Source: Sindora glabra (Eukaryota; Streptophyta; Magnoliopsida; Fabales; Fabaceae). Taken from it: DNA of 64,000 bases. Positions within the stretch are counted from its first letter, which is position 1. Each line of letters begins with the position of its first letter. The stretch is from NCBI GenBank assembly GCA_020226215.1, contig CM035225.1, positions 11,915,868 through 11,979,867 on the forward strand, written 5' to 3'. A program made the translations under genes and the position numbers. Below are positions 38,261 through 50,547 of the stretch, one piece after another. The notes under the pieces were generated by a model, which saw nothing but the letters and a program-made list of their open reading frames with translations, had not been told where the DNA came from and ran no database searches.

Positions 38261-38269
38261 CAAAGTAGT

Positions 38270-38375
38270 TTTTTTTTTTTTTAAAGGTTTTGTACTTTCT
38301 TTTAAATTTAGGGTTCGATGCTTATTTCTTATATGTGTACGTTTAGTTTAATTACTTCTAATATTTTTAAAAAAT
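38270..38375. mobile_element. Truncated SINE-like copy
   Basis: Bases 38,285-38,360 (GTTTTGTACTTTC then TTTAGGGTTCGATGC) match the 3' half of the SINE at 61,532-61,661, including the B-box-like GGTTCGATGC and the TTAATTACTTCT end. The 5' part with the A box is missing or lost in the poly-T run before it. Confidence 0.45.
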
Positions 38376-38890
38376 TCGGTAAATTTGATTGACTTGAATT
38401 TTTTTTTTTATAAAACTCCTTATTTTTTACCACATATTTTAAATTCAGAATTCCACTGCCTACAATTTTTTTAATCAGGTGATGGGTAAATATTATTATA
38501 AATCTTCAAAGAAATTGGAGGTGGGAGTAAACTAATCTATCTGGTCCTAAACTCTTAATTAAAAATAATTGGTTGACCTAAAAATAAAATTAAGAAGAAA
38601 AGCCATAAACCACATTCTAATAAGCAATTGAAGAGTAAAGCCAATAGCATCTTAAACTTCAACCCCCAAAGCCACAAAGTTTAAACTTACAAGCAACACA
38701 GATCACATACTTAGCGTAAGCTTCCCAATTTAATACCAAAAATCCTTGCTTCAAGTCACTAAATTCATATGAAGAAACCGCACCATTATTTCCTGAGCTT
38801 TGGCCTCCAATCTTACATTCTAAAGAAGCACTTCTTCCTGTTCATCATTTTTCTGGTACCAGAAATTGTGAAGAAAACTTATTATTCAAT

Positions 38891-41800
38891 ATGTCAACAA
38901 GAAGAGGTACATGGCTAACACAGAAATTCAAAAGTGTTCTCGAACTTCTTCATGACAGAAGATTGCAGGCCATTAATGGTGGATTAGCCATAAACAGTCA
39001 AATTTTGGCAGCAAGAGCTGCTATGCTTGGAACCGGTTATTGGATGCATCAACCTGGGCTGCAGTTTTTCAGCACCCATCGCAACAGAAGCACTGATGCA
39101 AATTATAAGTAACTATCCGCAACTTTTTTTTGGGTATTTTCTTCCTCAAATCAATTTTTTTGACTTTATATAACTGAAAACCATGAATTTGTAACATCAA
39201 TTTGAAGGTTAAAGAATATCAAGGTTCAACCACCGGTTCCTGCTTCTCCAACTTCAAGCTTCACCTTCCCTCACTGGTATGAATATTCACCTTCTCCAAC
39301 TTCAGTTTCAAAACAGTACTAGTATTTTAGTGGATTGACGGCGAGCAAGTTTGAACTTACAATTTTTTCCGGTGAACAATCAAAACTCCTTAGCACTAGA
39401 AAACTCTTATTTTTAAATGAATTTTGTGCATATATTGAAGAGTAAATTTACTATATCTATATAATGTGGAAGAAATGGAAATGTAAATTAATAGAGTAGA
39501 ATTATTAGATTAATACAAGCAGTAAGTGTTTTTTATTTTTTGTCCAAACATAAAACAAGAGGTCAAGAGCCCCAACACAAAAGTCACAAAGCCAAATAAA
39601 AAGGGAACAAACAAACGATCAGAGGCTAAGCTTCTGCAGATTCAACATTTGTCCCAAAAGCACAGCATCCAACAAAGCCTTAGCTTCTGTCATAAGAGGA
39701 GAATTGGCATCAGCCCTCCTTGCTTGACCAGCAACCATGATTGTAAATTTGATTCAAATCATATTCTTCTTGTCCACTCACACAGCAACAACATATGTTC
39801 TACAGATTCCTCAAACAAGCCACAAAGTGGGCATAATGAATCCACAACAAGGCTTTTTTCTCTTTGAATTAGCTTTCACAGGAATTAGATTTTTACAAGC
39901 CTTTCCTATAAAATTTTTAACTTTTGGAATAGTTTTAGAATTTCAAATTATCTTCCATATCTCTTGAGGAATTTGGGTGGAAAAGGATGCTCGAGACCCG
40001 CGATCAGAAAAATACTGGCGTCTAATAAGTAATAATATGAAAAGCAGTTTTGATTGATTCCTCACCATCAGAGGAATCAGGCCAAATTCTACAATCCTTC
40101 CTCCCATAATTACCAAAAAGAATCAACAATATTTTTTTGACAGCTTCCTAATGAAACAGAAAGCTCAATTTGGAGAGGACTACAGCACAGAGTGATGCAC
40201 TAGTATATTGTTAGACATTATTATTGATATATCATTATATAGTGTGTCCAATTTAACTCCAAAAAATAATAAACTTGATAAGTGATCAGATCAAATAATT
40301 TATCAATATACTACTACATTAACAATTTACCATAATTCCCCGACAACCCCCCCCCCCCGGGGGCGCATAGTTTTTGTTTATTCCATTGGTTAAGGCCTCC
40401 CATTTTTAAATCTGCCACTTTCAGCCTATCACAGATCCAATCCATGGAAATAGAGGCTTGATTAAGAAGCCACATATCAGCCTTTACCATAACTGATCTA
40501 CCATCTTCAATCCTCTATCTACAATTCTTCTTCAAAAATTGCAAGTCTTTCCAAATGCTTGGCCATGCCCAAGAAGCATTTCCTGGCCTTTGAATGAAGA
40601 AAATACAAGCCTTTCACAACCTTTCGCCCATAAAGATTCTGAAATATTAATCAAGCACTAAGTGAAATTTTACCAATGAACATGCAGGCTGAGATGGGTT
40701 TTGGGCTCTGTACTTTTTGTCATGCTAACATTCAATTCTAACTGGGACAAACTGCAAAGAATAGAAGGTATTTCTATTATATTCGGTATGGATCCATTCT
40801 CTCTTTTCTCTTAGTTAATTTTCTATTATATCAGAGAGAAATTCTCATCAAATCTTCTGTATGTCCCATAAACATTTTAGATTTCACTGCACATAATAAT
40901 TTTATGGTTATATTTCTTTAACGTAATAAAAATAATGAAAAAAAGTGCATATCATTTGCTAATAGTGTAATTCTATTTGTAACCTACTTACTTATAGTTT
41001 AAAGTGTCAAAAAGAAATCACTGATTTGTACTATTAACACTTTACATATTTATGTATTTTTTGAAAATTTAACGGAATCTATCACATATCTCTTATATAC
41101 TCTGTTTTTTCATCTATTAAATTGAAATTAAACTTAGAAGATCTAATGTATATTATCAAATTCTCTATTTCTTCCCTAATTTTTGAAAAATAAACTGGAA
41201 ACAACAAATGAAATTGAGGATAAATTAATATAAAATGATATCAAATTAGGATTAATAAGAAAGTCATGACTTGTATATAATAATTTTTATTAGATTTAGA
41301 CAACAACATAACATAAGATAAAGTACTAAAAGTATAAATTATATATAGATAGATCATAAATTTGACCTTACTCCCAGTAAGTAGAATGTATTTTTCTCTT
41401 AAATCAAAAGAAAAAGGAAAGTGAACCAAAACACAAACGCACCAAAAATTTAACAGTAAGATTGAGAATACATTACGTGAGGTGACGGATGATGCAACAG
41501 GAGAGGCAGAAGTGGTGGTGGAAGAGGTCGAAGAAGTAGCAAAAGTAGTGGAAAAGGTGGCAACTACAGCAGAGATGGTTTCAGAGGAAGTGGCTGAAAA
41601 GCTTCCTCTGGATAGTAATCTGAAGAAAGCAGCTTTAGTTGTTGAAAAGATATCAAAACAGGCTGCCCATGATGCTCAGCTCACGCAAGACTTCACCCAT
41701 AAGGTATCCCCCTTCTTTAAAATTTGTAACCGCTCATTTTCGTGCTATATTGAATAGATATAGACACAAAATCTTCATATATAATAAGCTTCAAAATCAT

Positions 41801-42967
41801 TTGTACATACAATAAAAATCACAGTTTGAAACTACTTGCTTTCTTATTCATCATATTTTCGTTATATTCAATAGATATGGATACAGAATTTTAATATATA
41901 ATAAAATTTTAAATCTTTTTTATGTGCAATAAAATTTAAAATATATTGTATTAATCTCTTTTCAACATTACAAGAAAATAACAAAATGACCAAAAGAAGG
42001 AAAGATAATACAAATCCCCCCCCCCTCTTTACCACTTGCACATGTCATCTTTCATCGAATCCTCTTTTTCTGGCTGTTCTTATAAGGAATCATGATAAAA
42101 TTAGAATTTAATTTATTTACATGTGTTGTTATGTATAATGGTTATTTGAATTTGAGTAGTGTTTCAGTTTTTTATTCATTCGTGAACTATGTTTTTATTG
42201 AAAATTTTAGATTTTAATTAAACGAAGTGTGATGAGATTTAATTAAAAAAAAACTCATTTCCTTTGAAAGAAAAGAATTATTGTATTGTTAAATTTACTC
42301 TCATATATGCATATCCTAATTGAGTTCCATGAATTTTTTAAATGTTTAAGAATTTAAACAATTGGTGAATTTATTTTTAAAAATAGTTTCTAATATTAAA
42401 ATTTATTTATAAATAAATAAAAGCAGTTTCCATTGATATTTATTAGACTAAATTTTATAATTATTTATTGAAACTCTGTGTTAGTAATAATTATATTTTA
42501 TTACATCAAAATAAAAATATACTCAAAAGATTTTATTTTAGAGCCACATTAATTCTTGTGCAAGATACAATACGATAAGAGAAATGCTAAATAGACTAAA
42601 AAAAAGTACATTATATACTCTTTGGTAATAAATAATAAAATTTATAGAATTGTGAATGTAAATTTTATATTTCTTGAAGAGAGAATAAATAAAAAGTGGG
42701 AGTGGTATTATGTCACAAAAATTGAATTCCGAATTTTTTATATTAATTAAATTATTTTTTATAAATATATCTCATTATTTTATATTTAATAATAATTCTT
42801 AATTTTTATTCAAAATTCAATTTTGAATTTTTTGTTACAAATGTCAAGGAGTCTAACGTAAGAAATGATGACAGGTGGAGGAGCTGGAAAACGACATGAA
42901 TGCTTTGGAGGCCTTCCTTGAGCCCGTTCTTCACAAAACAGTAAAGAAGGAATCTCAAAGCAAGTGA
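38891..42967 (+). CDS. Five-exon gene for an uncharacterised membrane-anchored helical protein
   Basis: I assembled five exons from splice signals and phase: 38,891-39,108, 39,208-39,276, 40,688-40,767, 41,501-41,703 and 42,875-42,967. Every intron begins GT and ends AG, and the joined frame is 663 bases (220 residues) without a stop. Residues 1-70 are basic, Ser/Ala-rich and poor in acidic residues, like an organelle transit peptide. Residues 75-95 are Pro/Ser-rich. Exon 3 gives a short hydrophobic helix (LRWVLGSVLFVMLTF, 97-111) followed by WDKLQRIEG. Exon 4 gives a long charged amphipathic helix (EAEVVVEEVEEVAKVVEKV and onward), and exon 5 extends it (VEELENDMNALEAFLEP). The layout recalls a plant-specific family of unknown function with one membrane segment and a Val/Glu/Lys helix, but I cannot name it. 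Its function is unknown to me. The start Met is the first in frame, with no ATG upstream in that frame nearby. Less sure: exon 1 and exact exon 3 donor, since a second GT in the same phase lies 22 bases on. Confidence 0.7.
39520..40640 (-). mobile_element. LINE (non-LTR retrotransposon) 3' fragment inside intron 2
   Basis: Read on the minus strand, the fragment first shows a block at 40,640-40,400 reading ASWAWPSIWKDLQFLKK and DGRSVMVKADMWL, typical of the region just after LINE reverse transcriptase. It then shows the zinc-binding domain at about 39,970-39,740, with KVKNFIGKACKNLIPVKANS followed by CPLCGLFEESVEHMLLLC. Stops and frameshifts are frequent. The piece lacks the 5' two thirds of the element. 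Between about 40,135 and 40,370 an unrelated AT-rich stretch ending in a C12-G5 run interrupts it. It lies in the opposite orientation to the host gene and ends about 50 bases before exon 3. Confidence 0.75.
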
Positions 42968-45950
42968 AAACAAATACCCTTATTTTTAAAGAAAAAATAT
43001 GATAATCCTGTCTTGCTTGACATTGAATGAATGCAATATTGTGCATGCGTATAACTTTTCTTTTCTGCGAAAAATTTTATACAGTGTTAATTTAAATAAG
43101 GTTTCAATGTAATAAGATGAAGTCGTTTCTTTCAAATACAAAGTAAGTTTTCACATAATGTTGAATCTCACAGAGAATAAAAGAATAGATACTTAAAATT
43201 AAAGTTGTTTGAAAATTGTTTAGATCCTGATAAAGGTACAAATGATGTATTGAAGTAAAGTATCAATATAAATTAAGTTTAAAGTAGTAAATTAACAAGA
43301 TATTTAAATTTAATGTCAATTCAGCTTTTAGTATATTTCACCAACTAAAACGATAAGCAAAATTTATTAAGAAAAATTATGAAATGTTTAATTACGTTCA
43401 AATTTATACCATAAATATAACTCAACTAATTCATAGTCTTTGTGTAAGTAAAGTTTTCAAATAAGAGGATTGGTCCGATCAAACCAGAATTCGAACAAAC
43501 TTGAGTCCATACGTATACATCTCTTTTACCTTTTAAAGAATATAAACTCCTTAGGGCTATTCTAGATCCAATCTATATAAATCCCAAACCAATCCATTTT
43601 TCATAATAATCATTTTGGGCTGGCCATTTGTAAATTTTTTTAATTTTATAACATATAACATAGAAATTTCAATTTTACTAAAATAACTAAGCCTAATGGC
43701 CCATCAAAAATTGAAGGAGATAAAGACTTCAACTCTAATAAATAATAAAGATTTTCACTTTAATAAATAACTTTTACTACTAATAATATCATGATATTTA
43801 ATACAATAGTTCTAATTATATATATAATAATCATCGTAAAATTCTTTGTTCATAATAGTTTGGAACATAAGTTCTCAACAAAAACAAAAGTTGCACAATT
43901 AATGAAATTGATTCAATTGCAATGTAATTTCATTTGGCATTGGTAACTCTTTAATTTGAGCCTGTTGTTCCTTTTCCTTCTTCATTCCACTTCTTATTCT
44001 TCAATCCATATATAAAATGAGTTTGGACATTTCTCTTGACTTTTATTTTCATTACAAAGTGAGAAAACAAGACCAAATAAAATAGATAAACTGAAGCTTT
44101 CATCTTCACTTTTTTTAACATATCTATAATCCATTAAACATAATCTATAAAACCAAAGTAACAAATGTGTATATTGCATACATGGACTATTTAAAACACT
44201 AAAAACAAATATGTAATAATAGAAAAGATGAGTAAGTGAGAAACACTCACTTATAGTCAATAAAAGTTGTGAATTGTGGTTGAAAATATCAAGTGTAAAA
44301 TAGTTAAAAACTAAAAAAATAGTAGCTAAGCCAAAACAAACAACACACCCTTGCAATACAAATATATGTACTTAGATTCTTTAAAGCATTCATTAATCTA
44401 TCTATACACATTCATAAGTGAGGCTTACATACTACTCAAACATTGAAAAAAAGAGAGAGAATTGAGAATAGCATTTACCTTGAAGAGATTAAGCTTTGAC
44501 TGACTAACTAACTAAACATGCCTAACTCATGTTTTATCATGGCTTACTTTTGAGCTATCATCTTATGCTCTCTTTCCAAGTTGGAATTATGACTAACTTA
44601 ACTAAAACAATGCACCATGGTATTGGTTTCATGCTAGCTAGCTACCTCAAGTTAGGCATTATTGAGCCCGTAAACCATGAAATACCCAAATTTAAGTGGA
44701 GAAAAAATTAAGTTAGGGATAAAGAGAGCAGAGCAAAGTAAAGGTGAACAAAGCTATTTCTTGCTAATATTTGGTTTAAGATGAAGAAAGTAGAGCAACA
44801 AGTAGAGTTAACAAAGTGTTTTTACCTATTTGTGCTATTTCTTCATCAACTTAGTAAGTGAGGTGAGTGATCATCCATTTCTTGCTTGCAAATGGCAACA
44901 AATGGAAAATTTTGAACCCTAAACAGTGGCAAATGGAGGAAAGATGGAAGTGAGTTGCATATGGGCATACTGTCTCAGTAGATGCAAAGACAAAGATGAA
45001 AATGGTATTGCAATTTATAAAATAAGGTTTCCTCACTTTTCATTTTTATTCTTTGAAATTGTAATTGTGTTTTGTTTTAGGCTTTTAATTTGAATTTTTC
45101 ATTTTGGATTTGGGTTTAGGTTTATGGGCTAGTTAGGCCATTTTTTTAAAGGTGTAGATTCATAAATGGAGTCGAGTTCGTGCAGTTTATATCTATTTGG
45201 ATTATGATCTATGCAGATTGGTCCAATTTTATCCATGAACAAAACAAACTCAATTTCATAAGTCCAAGTCTGCATAAATCTACTTGGCGAACTAGACCTA
45301 TCCATAAATTATGGTCTATTTGCTAGCCTTACCTCTATGTAGCAATACATATTCTCATAAATAATACATATACTTTTCACCTTTAGTACAAATAATATTA
45401 TCAAAAGAAAATAAAAGATAATTGTAGGTTTTCAAGTAACTTTTCGTGAGGTCACAAAAACAAACTCCTTTTTAAACTCTTCGATAATTCAAGTATTTAT
45501 ATATCAAAAGATTAAACAAAAAAATCCTTATTTGGATAAAAAATAATTTAAAATAAAAATAATTATAAGTTAATAATTATTAGAATTTGAGTTCAACCTT
45601 AACAACAATTAGGCATAAAAAAATCAAAATAGACATATAGTATTGAAAATACCAAATTAACAAAAACAAGGTAAACTAGATGAAGTTGCTATTTGTCTTT
45701 TTTTTACAACATCAATGTAATTATTTTTCATTTTTTAAGTACAATGAAGAAGTAAAAGCTAGGTTAAAGATCAATGCATGTAGGAAAGGATATTCCCATT
45801 ATATCACTTATAACTACACTAGAATATGTAATAGGAAGGGAAGATATTTCACAATCTCTGAAACTTTCCAAGAGTAAACACAAAAGGTCATATTTACTAA
45901 ACAATCCATAAATCTATTTGTTTCTCCATAACCATGTATAATCTTAATAG
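42968..45950. other. Intergenic region; possible decayed hAT-like element
   Basis: No supported gene. The minus-strand frame at 43,994-44,356 (120 codons) has no recognisable domain. At about 45,337, reading inward on the minus strand, TAAGGCTAGCAAATAGACC looks like an hAT terminus. A weaker inverted partner (TAGGGCTATTCTAGATCC) is at about 43,554. If both are real they bound a 1.8 kb element without a transposase. Confidence 0.3.
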
Positions 45951-45959
45951 ACCAAGCCT

Positions 45960-46330
45960 GGTTTATTAGCTAATGAATTAAGTAATCAAAGGATGGCATG
46001 GATGAGAATTATGACAACCCTCAAGGACCATTTGTACTGCATTAGAATCCGTCTTAAAGTATATTTTCCTCCTCCCTTTGAAGAGAGCCAAATGTAATGC
46101 TACTAGTAAACCTCCAAAATAACACACTTGTATTCCCCAAAAACTTATTGAAACCAACCTAACAATTACCAAAACTATCTCAAGAAAGATTCCACAATCA
46201 ATGACATTTGAACAATTAATAGAACCGTTCATGTTACATTTTAGGCAATCACTTGTAGGAAAAGTCCATCCAATTGAGACTTCAAATTTAGTAGCAATGG
46301 GACGAATCTAACAAAAAGCCCTTTTAGTAT
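45960..46330 (-). pseudogene. RNase H-like domain fragment of a LINE-type element
   Basis: On the minus strand the frame reads IGWTFPTSDCLKCNMNGSIN (the N-terminal NxDGS region of plant LINE-type RNase H, with Asp changed to Asn). It then reads LLVALHLALFKGRRKIYF followed by KTDSNAVQMVLEG, where the Asp of the catalytic E..D pattern is kept. This is the domain that follows the zinc-binding domain in many plant LINEs. It is an isolated piece with no reverse transcriptase nearby. It may come from the same family as the fragment at 39.5-40.6 kb. Confidence 0.6.
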
Positions 46331-46339
46331 TAACAAACT

Positions 46340-48170
46340 TCTTTGTTTTGGAATGGGCAGCAATTGTAATTCATATTGAAAATTCAAATATTTTTTTCTC
46401 TAAACATGTTAAGTCAAAACTCAATTGTTTCATTCTAGTTTTCGTATTAAACCATCATTCCTAGATTTTTTAGTCTAAATCTAAGCTTCTAATTTTGTGA
46501 TTCTTCTCTCAATGATGCAAAAACAAACATACAGCTTCTAAATTATTGAAATTTACTTGCTCAAAGTCAGTGTACAAATGGGGTGCTAATTCCCCTTCTT
46601 TCTACTATTGCACCTCCTTATAATTTTACCACCTTATAATTTTTTTAAAATAAAAATAGTTAAAAAAAAAGAGAGACTCTCAATCTTATTGAGTAAGGTG
46701 TCGATAAATATCAATAGAGATTCACTTAGATATTATTGTTAAATTTAACTGAGTCAAAAAGCATCAACTCAACTAATCAAACTGCCAATGGACATGAATA
46801 AAGATTTATTCATAAATTATTTGGAGAAGCAACAACTCAATTAATTCTTAAGTGCAAAAGAATCACCTTGAAAAGGTTGCCAAATGAGACAATCGAAATT
46901 ACATGATAAAAAAAATTCTTTCCTGGCAACTCTAGGATCTGATTCAATGCCCATAATTGTAAAGCATCAATTGCAGCAAAGAACCTCACGCAAAATTGCA
47001 GATAAATAATGTTGAGATTATGTTCTATTTATTCCTTAATTTTAGAGATTCAATTCAATATTAGATGATATTCCAATTCCAAGTTTTTATATATTGCGTC
47101 AATTGACCAAGGGAATCCAGCAACGTGTGAAGCTGGCTTGCCGTGTCGGGAGGAGGGGCCGCCGTTAATTGAGCAAATCCCCACTTTTGAATGGAATTCT
47201 CATTTTAAAAAAATTAAAAAAAAGGCTTCGAATAAAGATAGATTCATTGAAGAGAGACATCATGTAGTACATGATACTTTCAAAAAAATTGTCAAATTTT
47301 AATTAGTTAAATTTTATTGAACTTAAAAATTAGAATCTTTAAAATATCCTATCTTTCGAGGTTTTTTTTTTCAATTATCATAAAATAAAAATAATTGATT
47401 GTTGTTTGTTATGTCATTTTTTTATAATTAAAATTTTTTACATTATTTAAATTAATGTCAATTAAATTAAACATATGAAATTTTGAAAAGTTTACACAAA
47501 AATATCATGACTTTAATTCGCTTCAAAAGATCACATAGAATTTACGTTATCAATAAATTATTAATTAAACCAGCAATAAACGCTAATTCTAAGATTTTAT
47601 ATAGTTTAAGTTTTTTAAAATTGAAGAAAATTAAATTTAACCATTCCATAAGATCAAGAGAATTTAACAATTTTTCTCTCTCTTAGTGTTCAGAGGCTTT
47701 TAACTCAATTTGTGCAGAATAAATTTGTATCCAAATCAATTTGTATGAATATTTACTTTTTCGAATTATTTGAATCAGGTGCTTATTTACAATAAAAAGG
47801 GATTAAATTTTAAAAAAAAAAAAGCCGTCTATAATCCTCAAAGATAAGCAAGTTGCATTTCGCAGTCTTCTTCAAAAGATAGAAAGTAAAAGAAGGAAGA
47901 CCATGTTTTCTTCGGGGAGAAGGAAGATTATGTTTTCTTTTGCGTACAAACTGTATCTATTGTTAAAAAAGTTTAAATTTTTTGTACTTTCTATATGAAA
48001 TGTTTTATATTATTTATGAATATAAAAATAATATATTATTAAAAAAATTTACAATACAACGAAAAAATAAATAATAATATAAAATTAATTTATATTAATA
48101 ATAAATTAAAATTTGAAGTCTTATTCAAATACGTAAACTTAGAGGCTTACACTTTCTTTTTGAAATATAC
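46340..48170. other. Intergenic region, no gene recognised
   Basis: AT-rich. A GC-balanced patch at about 47,100-47,170 (CAACGTGTGAAGCTGGCTTG, CGGGAGGAGGGGCCGCCG) contains no open frame with coding character. It could be a promoter relic or an unrecognised exon. Confidence 0.35.
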
Positions 48171-48175
48171 ATGTA

Positions 48176-48710
48176 TATATAAATGAGAAAAATGTAAAAT
48201 ACTCCTTTCAATTTTAAGTTGATTGAATTTTGTCACCTTCTACTTTAAAATTTGAAAATTACCTCTCAAATTATATAAAACTTAAAATTAACACCTACCG
48301 TCAATTTATTTTATAATTTTATCAAATTATATAATTTTTTAATAATATTTTTAATAAGAATTATAATAAAATAGTATGTTAATTTATCTTATTATTTTTT
48401 CACAAATAATTTTTATATTATATAATTAGTGAGAATTAAATTAGATATATAAAATTTTAATTAAATAATAAAAATGAATTGCAAAATTAGATGTAAAAAA
48501 TGATAAAATAAACTAATATATTATAATATTATAATTGTTACTAAAAATTTTATATAAAATTATACTTGATAAAATAATTAATTAAGTTAATAATAAACAT
48601 TAAATTCAAATTTTGTAAAATTTAATAGCGTAATTTTCAAACTTTCAAAGTAAAAAGTAAAATCCAACCATCTTAAAAAAAATATTTTGCATTTTTTCTT
48701 ATATAAATTA
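48176..48710. mobile_element. Fold-back MITE with long terminal inverted repeats (family shared with 59.7 kb)
   Basis: The left arm (AAAAATGTAAAATACTCCTT, TTGATTGAATTTTGTCACC, AAATTTGAAAATTACC) is inverted-complementary to the right arm, which read backwards gives AAAAATGCAAAATATTTTTT, GGTTGGATTTTAC and AAGTTTGAAAATTACG. The arms exceed 100 bases. The element at 59,702-60,274 has the same arms and the same interior landmarks. Confidence 0.75.
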
Positions 48711-50060
48711 AAATTAGTAGTAATTCCTTTTACTATATAATTTCTTTTTAATAAATATAACTTTTGTTTACAATATTACACACTTGAACCTTTTTCAATA
48801 TTAAAATTGCAAATTCGCTCAAACTTTCTGGAAAAATGGTTTTAACTTTCGCTCAGAAATTAGCGTTTCAAGTTCTAACTTCAAAGCGCATAGAAAATAA
48901 AATTTGACATGTCTTATATACACAGAAGCTTTGTTTATTTTGTTAGGAAGCTTTGTAACATTTTGTTAGGAAATATTTTTTGAAAATTTCATTTATTTAC
49001 ATGACACGAACAAATAATATATTATATGTATACTTTAATTAAAAAATTACAATAATTATTACTTTATTAAAAGAAACTTTTGAAAAAAATTTATTTATTT
49101 ATATATACAAAAAACAAAAAAGTAATATATCACGATAAATCTTAATTTAAAAATTATGATAAACTTATTGCTAAATGTTTTATGACTTGCCATTATTACA
49201 AAAATATTATTCTTTAGTAATAGGAAAATATATTTTCATTTTTTATTATAAACTTCATAAACTTTGTTGCCAATTTTGTAAAGAACCAATTCCCCTCGAT
49301 TTCCTCGTCGGACTTCCACCTATACCAAAGAACCGATTCCCCTCCTTATCAGGCTTCAGGCTTTTCTTTTTCCCCTTTACTTTTTTTATGAATGGATTTG
49401 GATACCGTGTATTTTTTAGAAAATTAAAAAGAAAAAATGTATTGAGTGAATTTCGAATGGACACAATTTCATTTTTGACATCATAGGTCCAAAATAAAAA
49501 TATATATAATTTCAAAATAAAATTTGCATTTTTTTTTTCTGGGAAGGAAATGATGCGCATCGAGATCCTTCGTGAACCCTCTTCAGCAAAAGCTCTGCAG
49601 CCTCTGCTGTTTCTGATTCATAAGAAAATGCTCCAATTCAGCTTGTTTTTCTCAATAAAACTTCATCATCACTAATTTCGCATATTAAACACAAATTCCA
49701 AGTACATTATCTCCTTAGTATGATTAGATTGTGGTATGATCTCATGTATGAACCTAGTTAATTGTTGATTGCTGCAATTTTTATCCTATTTTCCGGGCAT
49801 ATTTTAAATTATGAGAAAATTAAATAATAATGAAGGACTAGATCAAGCAAATTTAATTCGAATAAATATAAAATAAAATTATAATAAGTATAAATGAAAT
49901 CCCACTATCACTATGGTGGAACACCGCAAACAAGCTCAAGATACTCAATCAAAAATATAAAATATCAAAATTAAAAAAAAGAAAAGAAAAGAAAGCTAGG
50001 GAAAAAAATAAATCTACGGTCAATGCCATTAACTGCGATAGATAACGCTTCAATTCAATG
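48711..50060. other. Intergenic region upstream of AGP gene 3' end
   Basis: AT-rich, no gene supported. Overlapping open frames on both strands at 49,175-49,560 have no recognisable domain. Confidence 0.35.
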
Positions 50061-50067
50061 CAGCACT

Positions 50068-50457
50068 TCACATGGCCAAAACGGCAGCAACAAGGCTAAT
50101 AGTAACGGATCCGACCATGGCGAAGCTATTCGAAACGGCGCCGTTTGCGGCAGGCGCAGGGCCCTCAGTAGGAGGAGCAGAGATTGTAGAGGGAGTAACG
50201 GAGGGGGATACGGATGGAGAGGGCGATGTCGGAAACGGAGATGGCGGAGAGCTAATGGCTGCGGTGGAAGGAGAAGGTGCGGCGGCGGTTGGAGTTGAGG
50301 ATGAAGTTGGAGAAGAAACAGGCTCAGAAGCTCCTGACGGAGGAGTCACCGACGTCTTCGGCGATGCAGCTGGAGAGGATGCCGGAGATTGAGCGACGGC
50401 GGAGACAACGCACAATGCGGCGGCAAGCATGAAAAATGTAACGCTTGAGGGAGCCAT
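50068..50457 (-). CDS. Classical arabinogalactan protein (AGP)
   Basis: A 129-residue frame with the layout of a classical AGP. A cleavable signal peptide (residues 1-22, ending VVSAVA) is followed by a mature start QSPASSPAASP. Next is a Pro/Ala/Ser/Thr-rich region of about 85 residues full of SP, AP and TP dipeptides, the sites of proline hydroxylation and arabinogalactan addition. A C-terminal hydrophobic tail (SVTISLVAAVLAM) after a small-residue AANGA site indicates GPI-anchor attachment. Such proteins sit on the outer plasma membrane and in the wall and act in growth and signalling. I chose Met at 50,457, not the in-frame Met 25 codons upstream, because only it places the hydrophobic core at the N terminus. 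It is a tandem paralogue of the gene at 55,255-55,665. The GC-rich body also opens the other frames, which are shadows. Confidence 0.92.
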   Translation of the reverse strand: MAPSSVTFFMLAAALCVVSAVAQSPASSPAASPKTSVTPPSGASEPVSSPTSSSTPTAAAPSPSTAAISSPPSPFPTSPSPSVSPSVTPSTISAPPTEGPAPAANGAVSNSFAMVGSVTISLVAAVLAM

Positions 50458-50540
50458 TTCTAGAGAGAGATGCTGCAGTAAGGTAAAGCTCTTTAGAGAA
50501 GCACTGACACCTGAATAGAACATACGCAACAAGAAGAGAA

Positions 50541-50547
50541 TATATAG
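50541..50547 (-). promoter_or_regulatory. TATA box of the first AGP gene
   Basis: CCTATATATTC on the minus strand, about 85 bases upstream of the ATG at 50,457. Confidence 0.6.

Noticed and set aside
37862..38263. Minus-strand open frame of 133 codons divergent from the five-exon gene
   Set aside because: Composition and residues do not look like a protein family, no TATA box or Kozak context is clear, and it ends in low-complexity sequence.
39526..39967. Plus-strand open frames of 113 and 76 codons
   Set aside because: They are antisense to the LINE zinc-binding domain, which explains the sequence better.
40347..40365. C12-G5 homopolymer junction, and poly-C runs at about 30,431 and 42,017
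   Set aside because: Simple homopolymers, likely slippage or sequencing artefacts. No G-quadruplex or regulatory case can be made.
41457..41500. An upstream extension of exon 4 to an acceptor at 41,456
   Set aside because: It is in phase with exon 2 and would give a four-exon model, but it leaves out the hydrophobic exon 3. The acceptor at 41,500 joins exon 3 in phase as RIEG-EAEVV, which suits the protein better. Kept only as a possible isoform.
43994..44356. Minus-strand open frame of 120 codons
   Set aside because: Hydrophobic and Phe/Tyr-rich as expected from translated AT-rich DNA. No motif or homologue recognised.
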